Origin: Desulfovibrio sp.
Lineage (GTDB): Bacteria > Desulfobacterota > Desulfovibrionia > Desulfovibrionales > Desulfovibrionaceae
Length of the DNA: 7,125 bases
NCBI GenBank assembly: GCA_031281815.1
Contig: JAITEY010000220.1
Span: forward strand, 1 to 7,125
Reading direction: 5' to 3'
The notes beneath the pieces are model-generated. The model was not told the DNA's origin. It did no database searches and was given only the letters and a program-made list of their open reading frames with translations. Positions 1-6,819 of this stretch are shown in pieces. Numbering within the stretch: position 1 is the first letter of the stretch; the number at the start of each line of letters is the position of its first letter. A program made the translations under genes and the position numbers.

Positions 1-115
1 CCAGGAGCATGCGGACGCCTGCCTGCGCCGCCAGCGGATGCGATGTGGAAACAACATTGCGCGCAAAAAGCGGCGTCCGAATGGTGCGGTACGGGTTTGT
101 CCAGTCGAATTTCAA
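1..115 (-). CDS. ggt: gamma-glutamyltransferase family protein, N-terminal fragment
   Basis: Only the first 38 codons are in the window; the gene runs off the left edge. The start is read as TTG at 113-115 because a strong Shine-Dalgarno sequence (AGGAGAGG in the coding sense, 122-129) sits 6 nt upstream, and the frame then begins MKFDWTNPYRTI. The segment with RN-VVSTSHPLAAQAG-VRML matches the conserved N-terminal block of gamma-glutamyltransferases (N-terminal nucleophile hydrolases that cleave gamma-glutamyl bonds, as in glutathione breakdown), where it normally leads into a GGNAVDAA motif just beyond the window. The catalytic Thr and the export signal cannot be judged; no signal peptide is visible in these residues, so a cytoplasmic GGT-like acylase of the same family is possible. 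The gene starts 37 bp after the polA stop and is probably cotranscribed with it. Confidence 0.8.
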   Translation of the reverse strand, partial: MKFDWTNPYRTIRTPLFARNVVSTSHPLAAQAGVRMLL

Positions 116-121
116 GATAGA

Positions 122-129
122 CCTCTCCT
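122..129 (-). promoter_or_regulatory. ribosome binding site deciding the TTG start of the GGT gene
   Basis: The coding-sense sequence AGGAGAGG lies 6 nt before TTG (113-115). No in-frame ATG or GTG with a comparable site is present. The ATG at 137-139, just upstream, is in another frame and reaches a stop after eight codons. Confidence 0.7.
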
Positions 130-152
130 GCCGAACATCCGCATTTCCCCCA

Positions 153-3095
153 TCAGTGCGCCTCGGCCCAGTTTTGCCCGCAGCCGCTGTCCACGCGCAG
201 TTCAACATTGAGTGTCGTGCCGCCGGGTTTGACCCCGGCCATAATCGCGGCGAGGCGGACGCGCGCCGCTTCGGCGTTCTCCGCAGGCACTTCAAGCAGC
301 AGTTCGTCGTGAATCTGCAGGATCAGGCGTGCTTCGAGGGCGTTCAGTTCAGGGTCGTTGCCGGCGTTGATCATGGCCGGTTTGATGATGTCCGCGGCAC
401 TGCCCTGGATGCGGGCGTTGACGGCCTGCCTTCCGGCCTGGGCGCGCAGTTGGGTGTTCTGCGAGGCGATGTCAGGGGTAAGCCGGCGTCTGCCCGCGAT
501 GGTGCCGACGTAGCCCTTTTCCGCCGCTTCTTCCTTGACGGCGTCGTAAAAACGCTTCAGGCCGGGCAGACGGGCGAAATATCGAGTAATGAAGGCGGCG
601 GCATCCTTGACGCTCTCGCCCAGTTCACGGGCCAGCTTTTGCGCGCCCATGCCGTAAATAAGACCGAAGTTGACGGTCTTGGCCTTGCGGCGCATGTCCG
701 GGCTTATCTGCTCCTGCGGCAGGTCGAAGAGCAGCGCGGCCGTGCGGGCGTGGATGTCCTGCCCGTTGCGGAAGGCGTCGAGCAGCGCCTTTTCGCCTGA
801 AAGGCAGGCCAGCACGCGCAGTTCTATCTGCGAATAGTCGGCGCAGACCAGGCGTTTGCCGGGAGCGGCGGTAAAACAGGCGCGCATGCGCCTGCCGAAC
901 GCGCCGCGCACGGGTATGTTCTGCAGGTTCGGGTTGCTGGACGACAGCCGCCCCGTGGCCGTGGCCGTCTGGTTGAAGGTGGTGTGGATGCGCCCCTCGG
1001 CATCGGCCAGCCCCGGCAGGGTTTCCAGATAGGTGGAGCGCAGTTTCTCCAGCTTGCGCCAGTCCAGCACGGCCTGGACCACGGGGTGTTTGCCCGCCAG
1101 TTTTTCCAGCACGTCCTGCGAGGTCGAGGCCGCGCCTCCCCGCGTTTTGCCGCCGCCCGGCAGCTTGAGCACGCTGAACAGCAGGTCCGAAAGCTGCTGC
1201 GGCGAACGGATGTTGAAGATCCTGCCCGCCAGTTGGTGGACGACCGCGGTCCGCCGGTCCAGCTCACCCCGCACTTCGTCCAGAAAAGAAGCCAGGGCCG
1301 CGAGATCCACGGCGATGCCGCGCTGCTCCATGCGGGCAAGCACCGGGACAAGGGGCAGTTCCACGCTGCGCAGCACATCCCTCAAATCATCGGGGGAGTG
1401 CTCGTCCAGAAAGCGGTACAGGGCCAGAGCGCAACGGCCGGGCATGGCCTCAGGGTTCCCCGGCCCGCCGGCAGCCTCGTTGAAGCGCTCGGCAAGATGG
1501 GCGAAAGAATAGGTCCGGTCTTCCGGATTGAGCAGGTAGGCCGCCAGCGAAAGGTCGAAAAAACGCTCCGGGGGCAGTTTGTCCAAGGCGGGCGCGGCCT
1601 TGAGCAAAGCCTTGTAGTCGGGGCACACCAGGCGCGGGCGGGAGTGAGCAACGAGAAAACGCGCGAGCGCGTGGTCCGGCCCGGTGTAAAGGTATTCCCC
1701 GGCACCGGCGCACAGCACGATCCCCCCGCTTTTGCGGAGCGTCAGGCTCAGGGCGTCCGCGCCTTGTTCCGGAAGGGGGAGCGTCTCCGGGGCCGCGATT
1801 TCGGGAAAGGCCGGTTCGCCGGGCACAGCGTCGAACAGGCCGCCTTGCCTGCTTGACGCCTGTCCGTCGGGGCCGGCAAAAAAGCGACCCTGCGCATCGG
1901 GGCCGGCAACAGCGCTCCCTTGGCTCTCCTGTCCTCCGGGGCCGGTGAAAGAGCGATCCTGCCCGGCCGGTTGCGGCCCGGGCGCAACGGATGTGCGCGG
2001 CAGGGGAAGGCTTTCGGCGCTTTCGTCGCGGGGCGGGGCGGAAAAAAGCAAACGCTCTTCCCCAGGAGGGGGCACCGCCGGGCGGGCGGAAAAAAGCGAA
2101 AGCACTTCCGTAGGCTGGGGCACTGCCGGGCGGGCGGGGACATCCGCCGGCGCATCCCTCCCGGGCGCGGGCGCGCTTTGCGCGGCAAGCGCGCCCGCGG
2201 CCTTGCCGTCGTTAAACAGGGCCGCCATTTCCCGTGCGAGCGCGCGCATTTCATAACGTGCCGCGAATTCGGCAAGGCGCCCGGCATCGGGAGACGACGG
2301 GACCAGATCCTCCTCGCGCAGTTCGGCGCAACGGTCCGTCCGGAGCCGGGTGAGTTCGCGGTACAACATGGCTTCATCGCGCCGGCCCTCCAGCAGGGGC
2401 CTGACTTTCTCGGGCACGCCCGCAAGGCCGGCAAAGAGCGCTTCCAAGGTCGTAAATTGCCGGATCAGCGCCAGCGCCGTCTTGGGGCCGATTCTGGGCA
2501 GGCCGGGGATATTGTCGCCGGCGTCTCCGGTCAGGGCTTGAAAATCCGGCCAGGATGACGGCTCTATGCCGTATTCGGCCCGGAAATCCGCGAGGGTGGT
2601 CAGCCTGTCTTCCTTGGCCCCCGGATCCCAGAGACTGACCGTGTCATGCAGGCACTGCTTGAGATCCTTGTCTGCGCTGAGTATGACGACCGGATGCGCG
2701 GCGCGGAAACGCAGGGCGAGGGAGGCGATGAAGTCGTCCGCCTCGCAGTCGGAGGTCATGAGCACCGGCAGGCCGAGCAGGGCCAGCAGTTCGCGCAGAG
2801 GCTCAATCTGCAGCAGCAGTCCTTCGGGCGGGGCCGAACGGTTGGCTTTGTATGTCGGCAGGAGTTCACGGCGGAAGTTCGGCCCTTTGCCGTCAATGAC
2901 GAAAACGAAACGGGAGGGTTTTTCCTCGCGCAACAGTTTCAACAGCAGGCGGGTCACGATATAGATGATGTTGGTGGGAAAACCGTCGCGGCGGCACATG
3001 GTGCGGAACGCGTAAAACCCGCGGAAAATGAAGGCTGAGCCGTCCATGAGGTACAGCGGGTCGGTGAGCAGCCCGAGGCGGTCGCGTACGGGCAC
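153..3095 (-). CDS. polA: DNA polymerase I (5'-nuclease and polymerase; 3'-5' exonuclease motifs lost)
   Basis: This 980-aa protein fills repair gaps and removes RNA primers. Residues 1 to about 295 form the 5' nuclease: metal-binding acids are visible at D18 (LYLMDGS), D68 (VIDGKG), D120/D121 (CEADD), D142/D144 (SADKD) and D191/D194 (GDAGDNIPG), followed by a helix-hairpin-helix (GLPRIGPKTA). Residues 300-445 are a Pro/Gly-rich linker with internal repeats. Residues 445-600 correspond to the 3'-5' exonuclease fold, but the DxE of motif I is absent (around 459-470) and the other metal-binding acids are not seen, so proofreading is probably lost, as in Thermus and Bacillus enzymes. The polymerase domain has motif A (ADYSQIELR, D753), the O-helix (R802, K806, F810 in NFGLIYG) and motif C (H929-D930-E931). 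The C-terminus ends NWAEAH, typical of the family. The start is GTG at 3093-3095, since the next Met (residue 17) leaves no room before D18. The gene begins 3 bp after the upstream sensor-like gene. Confidence 0.97.
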   Translation of the reverse strand: MPVRDRLGLLTDPLYLMDGSAFIFRGFYAFRTMCRRDGFPTNIIYIVTRLLLKLLREEKPSRFVFVIDGKGPNFRRELLPTYKANRSAPPEGLLLQIEPLRELLALLGLPVLMTSDCEADDFIASLALRFRAAHPVVILSADKDLKQCLHDTVSLWDPGAKEDRLTTLADFRAEYGIEPSSWPDFQALTGDAGDNIPGLPRIGPKTALALIRQFTTLEALFAGLAGVPEKVRPLLEGRRDEAMLYRELTRLRTDRCAELREEDLVPSSPDAGRLAEFAARYEMRALAREMAALFNDGKAAGALAAQSAPAPGRDAPADVPARPAVPQPTEVLSLFSARPAVPPPGEERLLFSAPPRDESAESLPLPRTSVAPGPQPAGQDRSFTGPGGQESQGSAVAGPDAQGRFFAGPDGQASSRQGGLFDAVPGEPAFPEIAAPETLPLPEQGADALSLTLRKSGGIVLCAGAGEYLYTGPDHALARFLVAHSRPRLVCPDYKALLKAAPALDKLPPERFFDLSLAAYLLNPEDRTYSFAHLAERFNEAAGGPGNPEAMPGRCALALYRFLDEHSPDDLRDVLRSVELPLVPVLARMEQRGIAVDLAALASFLDEVRGELDRRTAVVHQLAGRIFNIRSPQQLSDLLFSVLKLPGGGKTRGGAASTSQDVLEKLAGKHPVVQAVLDWRKLEKLRSTYLETLPGLADAEGRIHTTFNQTATATGRLSSSNPNLQNIPVRGAFGRRMRACFTAAPGKRLVCADYSQIELRVLACLSGEKALLDAFRNGQDIHARTAALLFDLPQEQISPDMRRKAKTVNFGLIYGMGAQKLARELGESVKDAAAFITRYFARLPGLKRFYDAVKEEAAEKGYVGTIAGRRRLTPDIASQNTQLRAQAGRQAVNARIQGSAADIIKPAMINAGNDPELNALEARLILQIHDELLLEVPAENAEAARVRLAAIMAGVKPGGTTLNVELRVDSGCGQNWAEAH

Positions 3096-3098
3096 GGC

Positions 3099-6074
3099 TT
3101 ACTCCGCCCGGCTTTCGGCGCTTGCGTTTCTGCCGCGCTTGATCTGCGCAAAGGCGTCGAGCAGGGAAAAGAGGGCCGTTTTGCTGAAAGGCCGGGCGAG
3201 GAACTCCGAACACCCGGCAAGCCTGCACTGGCGTTTGAATTCCGGCATGGCATAGGAGGTGACGGCGACGACGGGCGTCGGTTCCATGCCGGCATCGGCC
3301 TCAAAGGCGCGGATGACGCGTGTGGCCTGATAACCGTCCATAATCGGCATTTCCATGCACATGAACACGGCGTCGTAACGGCCTCGCTGGAAAGCTTCCA
3401 CGCATTCCCGGCCGTTGCGGGCTTCGGTAATGCGGTGCATGGTGCCGCGTAGGAACAGGGAAAAGAGCATGCGGTTGTTGAGGTTGTCGTCGGCCAGCAG
3501 GATGTCCAGTCCCGCGCCGCGGGAGCCTGCGCCGTGCAGATTCAGGCCGCCGGCATCGCTCGGGTCGTCCGGATCGACAAGGCCGTACAGCCCCGCCGTG
3601 GGCCTGACGTCGCCGAGGGGGACAAGGCCGGGGTCGTCGTCCATCGCGCCGGGGTCGTAAGTCCGGCCCGGCCGGAGCCGGGCGGCCGATGCGTCGTCGT
3701 CCATCGCGCCGGGGGCGTAGAGGGAGGAGTCGGCATAGGCGGCTGCCCGTGCTTCGCCGATGCGGAGCGGAACGGAGATATCGATGCAGCGCACGTCGTC
3801 GCCGAATACGGCGGCGCGCACAAAACCGTCTATTTTACCGACGAGATAGCCTATGAGTTTTTGCTCGTCGATGTTTTCCATAGCCCCGAAATCCGGACTG
3901 AAGTCGGCACTCTCGCCCTGCCCGTCTGCGTCGAAGCTGAAAACCGGAACCAGCCCTTCACTGTATCCGGTGTCGGCATACGCGCTCCAGGCGAACGAAA
4001 AAAGCACAAAGCCGGCTGCGGGATCTTCGTCCGGATCGCGGGTTACGCTGATGCGCACAAGACCGCCGCGCATTTCGTGGGTCACCAGCAGCAGGGCGTT
4101 GCGCAGGACTTGGCGCAACAGGGGAGCGGACCCGTTGATGCGGGTGAGCAGTTCTGTTTCGGCCTCGCAGCGCAGGGCAATGTCCCGGGCACCGAGGCCG
4201 AACGACGAGAGACTGCAGAAGCGTTGCAGGAAGGTTTCCAAATCCATGGGGACATCGACGGGCGGGTCGGCGACCGACTCGCTCATGGCGAACTGATAGA
4301 CGTCGTAAAGGGTTTCCCTGACCGGGAACAGGCTTTGCCTGCGTTCGGCCAGCCGTTTTTCGTAAGGATTGTCCGCAGCGGCCTGTTCCGCGGAAAGGTT
4401 TTTTTGGACGTAGGACGCGGCCTGCTCGGTCCCGCGCTCTTCGCGCTCGGTGGGGAGCAGGTAGGCCTGGAGCCTGCGGCATATGGATGCCAGGAAAAGG
4501 GCCATGGCCTTGTGTTCTTCGGCAATCGCCTTCCGCGCCTGGTCGATTTCCAGGATTTGCGCCTCGGCTTCATTGTCCAGCAGAAAACCTTCCAGCGCCT
4601 CGTCGCCGATGCCCGCCGCATCGGCGGACGGGAAGCAGAAAAGGGAATACTGTCCGGCTTCGCCGTTGCGTCTGCGCAGCACGGCGTTTGCGCCGCCGCC
4701 TTCGTTTTCGCTCAGCATTGCGAGGTAATCCGTATCGTCGCGGGTGTAGAAGTCGGAGAAAAAGAATTTTTCCTCAAGCAGCATGTCCGGGCTGTCATAG
4801 CCGAGCAGGCGGGCGAAGGCCGCGTTCACGCGCAAGAGGCGTCCGTTTTTTGCCGCCCGGAAGACACCCACCGGGGCATAGTCGAACAGGAACCGGCCGG
4901 CGGCGTCGGAGGACGATTTTTCGGAGAGGGGCTCTCTGTACTGATGGGACAGGACAGCTTCGAGCCGTTTTTTTTCCTTCTCGGCCGCGCGGGTTCTGAT
5001 GCGCCAGCTTTTTAAGGCCCGCGCCGTTTTGCGCAGAGGGACTTCGAGCACGACCGGCCAGGATCCTTTATAGACGAAGTTGTCGTCTTCCGCGGCGTTT
5101 TCAGCTATGTACTTTATAGTCGAAGCAACGGCATTCAGTATCTTGTTGCCGTAGAGCAACGAGAGCCTGAGGGCCGCGGGCGCGGTTATGAGCCCGGCGA
5201 TACAGGCTCCGGCCGCGGGCAGCAGGGGGGACACGGGGTCGGGGGTGCGCAGGGGGGCGACGATCAGCAGGCCGGCGGGCACGTTCAGGGTATCGTAAAG
5301 GGGGACGGAGAGGGCGGTCAGTCCGTCGTCGCCCAACACGAAACTGCTCTCTTCGGCGCGGAGCGCGGGCAGAGTGTTGAGGACGGTGCGCAGATGCTCT
5401 TCCTCCGACGGGCTGTTTTTGGTGAAGGTCCATGCTCCGCTGCTTACGGAGGGCGTCCGGCCGTCGTCGCCGAAGGGGATGACGGCCAAGTCGGCCGAGG
5501 CGGCGTCGCGGAGCGTCCGGAGCGTGAGGGAATCCAAATGCACGGTGACGACGACCGCGCGGATGTCTCCTCCCAGCACGGGGGCGGCGGCGGAAAGGGC
5601 GAGGAATCCGCGGGACAGGGTAATGCCGGTGCCGGCGTTGCCGAGCAGGGCATCGTGCACCAGAGCGCGTACGGTTCGCGGCAGGGGCGGGGTATCGTGT
5701 TCAAGGGCCGGGAAAGGGAGACGTACGGTCTCGCCGGACTTGTCGAAAAAGCTGAACACGGCTTCGGGCCAGAGCATTTTGGCGTTTTCCAGGGCACCGC
5801 CGGCCGGAACCGGCCGGATATTGACGGCACGCGCGGCAAATTCCGCCCACGATGCCGCTCTGGCGCTTATCATCTTCATATCGGCGCGGATATCCGCCAA
5901 TCTCTGTGCGCTCTGCTCCAGGGCCGCGGCCGTGCGTTCACGGGAGGCGGCAAACAGCAGCAGGGCGAACACCAGCGCCGCGGCGAACAGGCCGAACAGT
6001 GCGGGAACCCCATAAACAAGCTGTTTGGAAACGCGCAATGCGTCCGGTCCCCGGCTCGGCTTTTCTGTAGTCAT
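3099..6074 (-). CDS. membrane-bound degenerate hybrid histidine kinase-like protein (sensor, PAS, pseudo-kinase, pseudo-receiver)
   Basis: This 991-aa protein is numbered from ATG at 6072-6074. TM1 is at about 19-43 and TM2 at about 283-307; the region between is probably periplasmic and resembles Cache/CHASE4 sensor domains only loosely. A charged linker precedes a PAS domain (about 394-503, FDYAPVGVF onward). The next region aligns by eye with a histidine kinase core. FLASICRRLQAYL stands where FLANMSHEIRTPL is usual, so Arg533 replaces the phosphorylated His. RQVLRNALLLVT stands where the N-box is expected, with Leu663 at the Mg-binding Asn. No GxGLG box is seen. After a Gly/Asp-rich linker, a receiver domain (about 857-975) keeps D862/D863 and T939 but has Cys906 at the phospho-acceptor Asp (MCMEMPIMDG) and Arg961 at the conserved Lys. 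The fold seems kept while phosphotransfer chemistry seems lost, which suggests a ligand- or redox-sensing regulator. In-frame starts at 6140 (TTG) and 6107 (ATG) exist; 6074 best fits TM1 near the N-terminus, although no clear Shine-Dalgarno precedes any of them. Confidence 0.85.
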   Translation of the reverse strand: MTTEKPSRGPDALRVSKQLVYGVPALFGLFAAALVFALLLFAASRERTAAALEQSAQRLADIRADMKMISARAASWAEFAARAVNIRPVPAGGALENAKMLWPEAVFSFFDKSGETVRLPFPALEHDTPPLPRTVRALVHDALLGNAGTGITLSRGFLALSAAAPVLGGDIRAVVVTVHLDSLTLRTLRDAASADLAVIPFGDDGRTPSVSSGAWTFTKNSPSEEEHLRTVLNTLPALRAEESSFVLGDDGLTALSVPLYDTLNVPAGLLIVAPLRTPDPVSPLLPAAGACIAGLITAPAALRLSLLYGNKILNAVASTIKYIAENAAEDDNFVYKGSWPVVLEVPLRKTARALKSWRIRTRAAEKEKKRLEAVLSHQYREPLSEKSSSDAAGRFLFDYAPVGVFRAAKNGRLLRVNAAFARLLGYDSPDMLLEEKFFFSDFYTRDDTDYLAMLSENEGGGANAVLRRRNGEAGQYSLFCFPSADAAGIGDEALEGFLLDNEAEAQILEIDQARKAIAEEHKAMALFLASICRRLQAYLLPTEREERGTEQAASYVQKNLSAEQAAADNPYEKRLAERRQSLFPVRETLYDVYQFAMSESVADPPVDVPMDLETFLQRFCSLSSFGLGARDIALRCEAETELLTRINGSAPLLRQVLRNALLLVTHEMRGGLVRISVTRDPDEDPAAGFVLFSFAWSAYADTGYSEGLVPVFSFDADGQGESADFSPDFGAMENIDEQKLIGYLVGKIDGFVRAAVFGDDVRCIDISVPLRIGEARAAAYADSSLYAPGAMDDDASAARLRPGRTYDPGAMDDDPGLVPLGDVRPTAGLYGLVDPDDPSDAGGLNLHGAGSRGAGLDILLADDNLNNRMLFSLFLRGTMHRITEARNGRECVEAFQRGRYDAVFMCMEMPIMDGYQATRVIRAFEADAGMEPTPVVAVTSYAMPEFKRQCRLAGCSEFLARPFSKTALFSLLDAFAQIKRGRNASAESRAE
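3102..3105 (-). promoter_or_regulatory. ribosome binding site of polA within the end of the upstream gene
   Basis: GGAG in the coding sense lies directly before the TAA stop of the sensor-like gene (3099-3101) and 6 nt before the polA GTG. The site lies inside the last codons of the upstream gene, so ribosomes finishing that gene could reinitiate on polA (translational coupling). This is inference from spacing. Confidence 0.65.
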
Positions 6075-6227
6075 AACCCGCGACAACCCGCGCTGAAGAA
6101 TGTACATGCCCGCGAACAGAAAACATGGGACGCGCAACAAGCAAAAGCAATAAAAGCGACCGGCGGCGCTCCCCCCATTGGATACGGTACCCTACGACGC
6201 CCGACGCGACCATATTTAATTGCCGGG

Positions 6228-6256
6228 ATATAATAGATAAGTAGAATTTGCAACAA
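6228..6256 (-). promoter_or_regulatory. candidate sigma70 promoter of the minus-strand block
   Basis: In the minus sense, TTGTTG (6251-6256) is followed by AT-rich sequence containing TATTAT (6230-6235, 15-nt spacer) and TTATAT (6228-6233, 17-nt spacer). This is the only AT-rich island between the tRNA and the sensor-like gene, and it lies about 155 nt before that ATG. No experimental support; the spacing to the better -10 is short. Confidence 0.4.
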
Positions 6257-6283
6257 ATTTCATCGGCCGCGGCGTTGCGTGCG

Positions 6284-6299
6284 CACGCTGTGCAGCGTG
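6284..6299. other. hairpin without T-tract
   Basis: CACGCT and AGCGTG form a perfect 6-bp stem with a GTGC loop. Neither strand has a run of T after it, so it is not an ordinary intrinsic terminator. It lies in the 6257-6523 intergenic stretch, where I see no supported gene. Confidence 0.45.
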
Positions 6300-6326
6300 A
6301 ACGGACTGCGGAGGGGCCGGGCCGGC

Positions 6327-6357
6327 GCGCCTGTCCCGTACCGTCCGGGGCAGGCGC
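6327..6357. other. strong 12-bp hairpin without T-tract
   Basis: The arms 6327-6338 and 6346-6357 pair over 12 positions (11 Watson-Crick and one G-T) around a 7-nt loop (taccgtc). The stem is far stronger than chance expectation would suggest, yet no T-run follows on either strand. It may be part of a structured transcript or a protein-binding inverted repeat. Apart from this hairpin and the one at 6284-6299, nothing recognisable is seen between 6257 and the tRNA promoter. Confidence 0.5.
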
Positions 6358-6476
6358 AAACGTGTTGCAATGCGTCGGAATGTCGCAATAATTTTACTAC
6401 GATGCCTGCATGCGCCCGTATGATTTCAGGATGTTGCCGAGTTTCCTTCAGTTCCTTCACCGCCGGCGGGTTGTGC

Positions 6477-6503
6477 TTGTTTACGGGGTGGTTTTTCTAT
6501 ACA
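6477..6503 (+). promoter_or_regulatory. candidate promoter of tRNA-Pro
   Basis: TTGTTT (6477-6482) and TATACA (6498-6503) are spaced by 15 nt (16 if CTTGTT is used), ending 20 nt before the mature tRNA. The segment after the -10 box is G/C-rich (GAGGGGGCCGGC), as in discriminators of stable-RNA promoters under stringent control. That regulation is inferred from family knowledge. Confidence 0.45.
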
Positions 6504-6523
6504 AGCAGAGGGGGCCGGCGAGT

Positions 6524-6600
6524 CGGAGCGTGGCGCAGTCCGGCAGCGCACCTGCTTTGGGAGCAGGGGGTCGCCCGTTCGAATCGGGCCGCTCCGACCA
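6524..6600 (+). tRNA. tRNA-Pro, anticodon UGG
   Basis: A complete 77-nt cloverleaf is visible. The acceptor stem CGGAGCG (6524-6530) pairs with CGCTCCG, followed by discriminator A and an encoded CCA (6598-6600). The D-arm uses GCGC/GCGC, the anticodon stem CCTGC/GCAGG encloses TTTGGGA with anticodon TGG (6558-6560), and the T-arm GCCCG/CGGGC encloses TTCGAAT. It decodes proline CCN codons. It is transcribed divergently from the minus-strand block. tRNA 3' ends are common integration sites, but no integrase or repeated copy of this 3' end is seen in the window. Confidence 0.98.
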
Positions 6601-6785
6601 ATAAAAACAATAAGATATAGGTAGTTTTCACGGTAGAATTTTCTCTTACTGAACATTTCCACTGAACAAATCTGAAAGGGTGCCCGGAGAGATTTACTCG
6701 GTTCCGTCGTCATGTTTGCCGCCCGTTTGCGGCCAGCAAAAAAGTTTGCGGTCGGAAAATGGCCAAAAACGGCCGACAAAAAGAG
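6601..6785. other. noncoding stretch downstream of tRNA-Pro
   Basis: I see no gene with a credible start and ribosome-binding site here. The first half is AT-rich. The second half holds short repeated elements: GTTTGCGG occurs twice (6725-6732 and 6744-6751), and GGCC-AAAAAC-GGCC (6761-6774) could form a weak hairpin. On the minus strand that hairpin is followed by ATTTTC and might be a poor terminator. Confidence 0.4.
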
Positions 6786-6809
6786 AAGGCCGCCCGGAGG
6801 CGGCTTTTT
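6786..6809 (+). terminator. intrinsic terminator downstream of tRNA-Pro
   Basis: GCCGCC (6789-6794) and GGCGGC (6799-6804) form a perfect 6-bp G/C stem with a CGGA loop, followed by TTTTT (6805-6809). The preceding AAG can extend the stem into the T-run. It faces plus-strand transcription, and the tRNA gene 186 nt upstream is the only plus-strand gene found, so the primary tRNA transcript probably ends here. Confidence 0.8.
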
Positions 6810-6819
6810 CCATGCGCTT

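Noticed and set aside
984..1856. Long plus-strand open frame (290 codons) opposite polA
   Set aside because: It is antisense to a full-length, motif-complete PolA; long antisense frames are expected from high third-position GC, and its product shows no recognisable domain.
3534..5015. 493-codon plus-strand frame opposite the sensor-like gene
   Set aside because: It is a mirror frame of a well-supported gene with low-complexity composition and no ribosome-binding site or family signature.
6075..6140. Longer N-terminus for the sensor-like protein (TTG at 6140 or ATG at 6107)
   Set aside because: The added residues have no ribosome-binding site and would push the first membrane segment away from the N-terminus; the ATG at 6074 is more economical, though not proven.
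6229..6234. Perfect TATAAT on the plus strand
   Set aside because: No -35-like sequence lies 16-18 nt upstream and there is no supported plus-strand gene until the tRNA, which has a nearer candidate promoter. The AT-rich site is better used by the minus-strand promoter.
6260..6460. 66-codon minus-strand frame in the intergenic gap
   Set aside because: It has a GTG start without a Shine-Dalgarno, spans both strong hairpins, and its translation has no recognisable features.
6279..6620. 113-codon plus-strand frame across the tRNA
   Set aside because: It reads straight through the tRNA gene and is therefore a chance frame.
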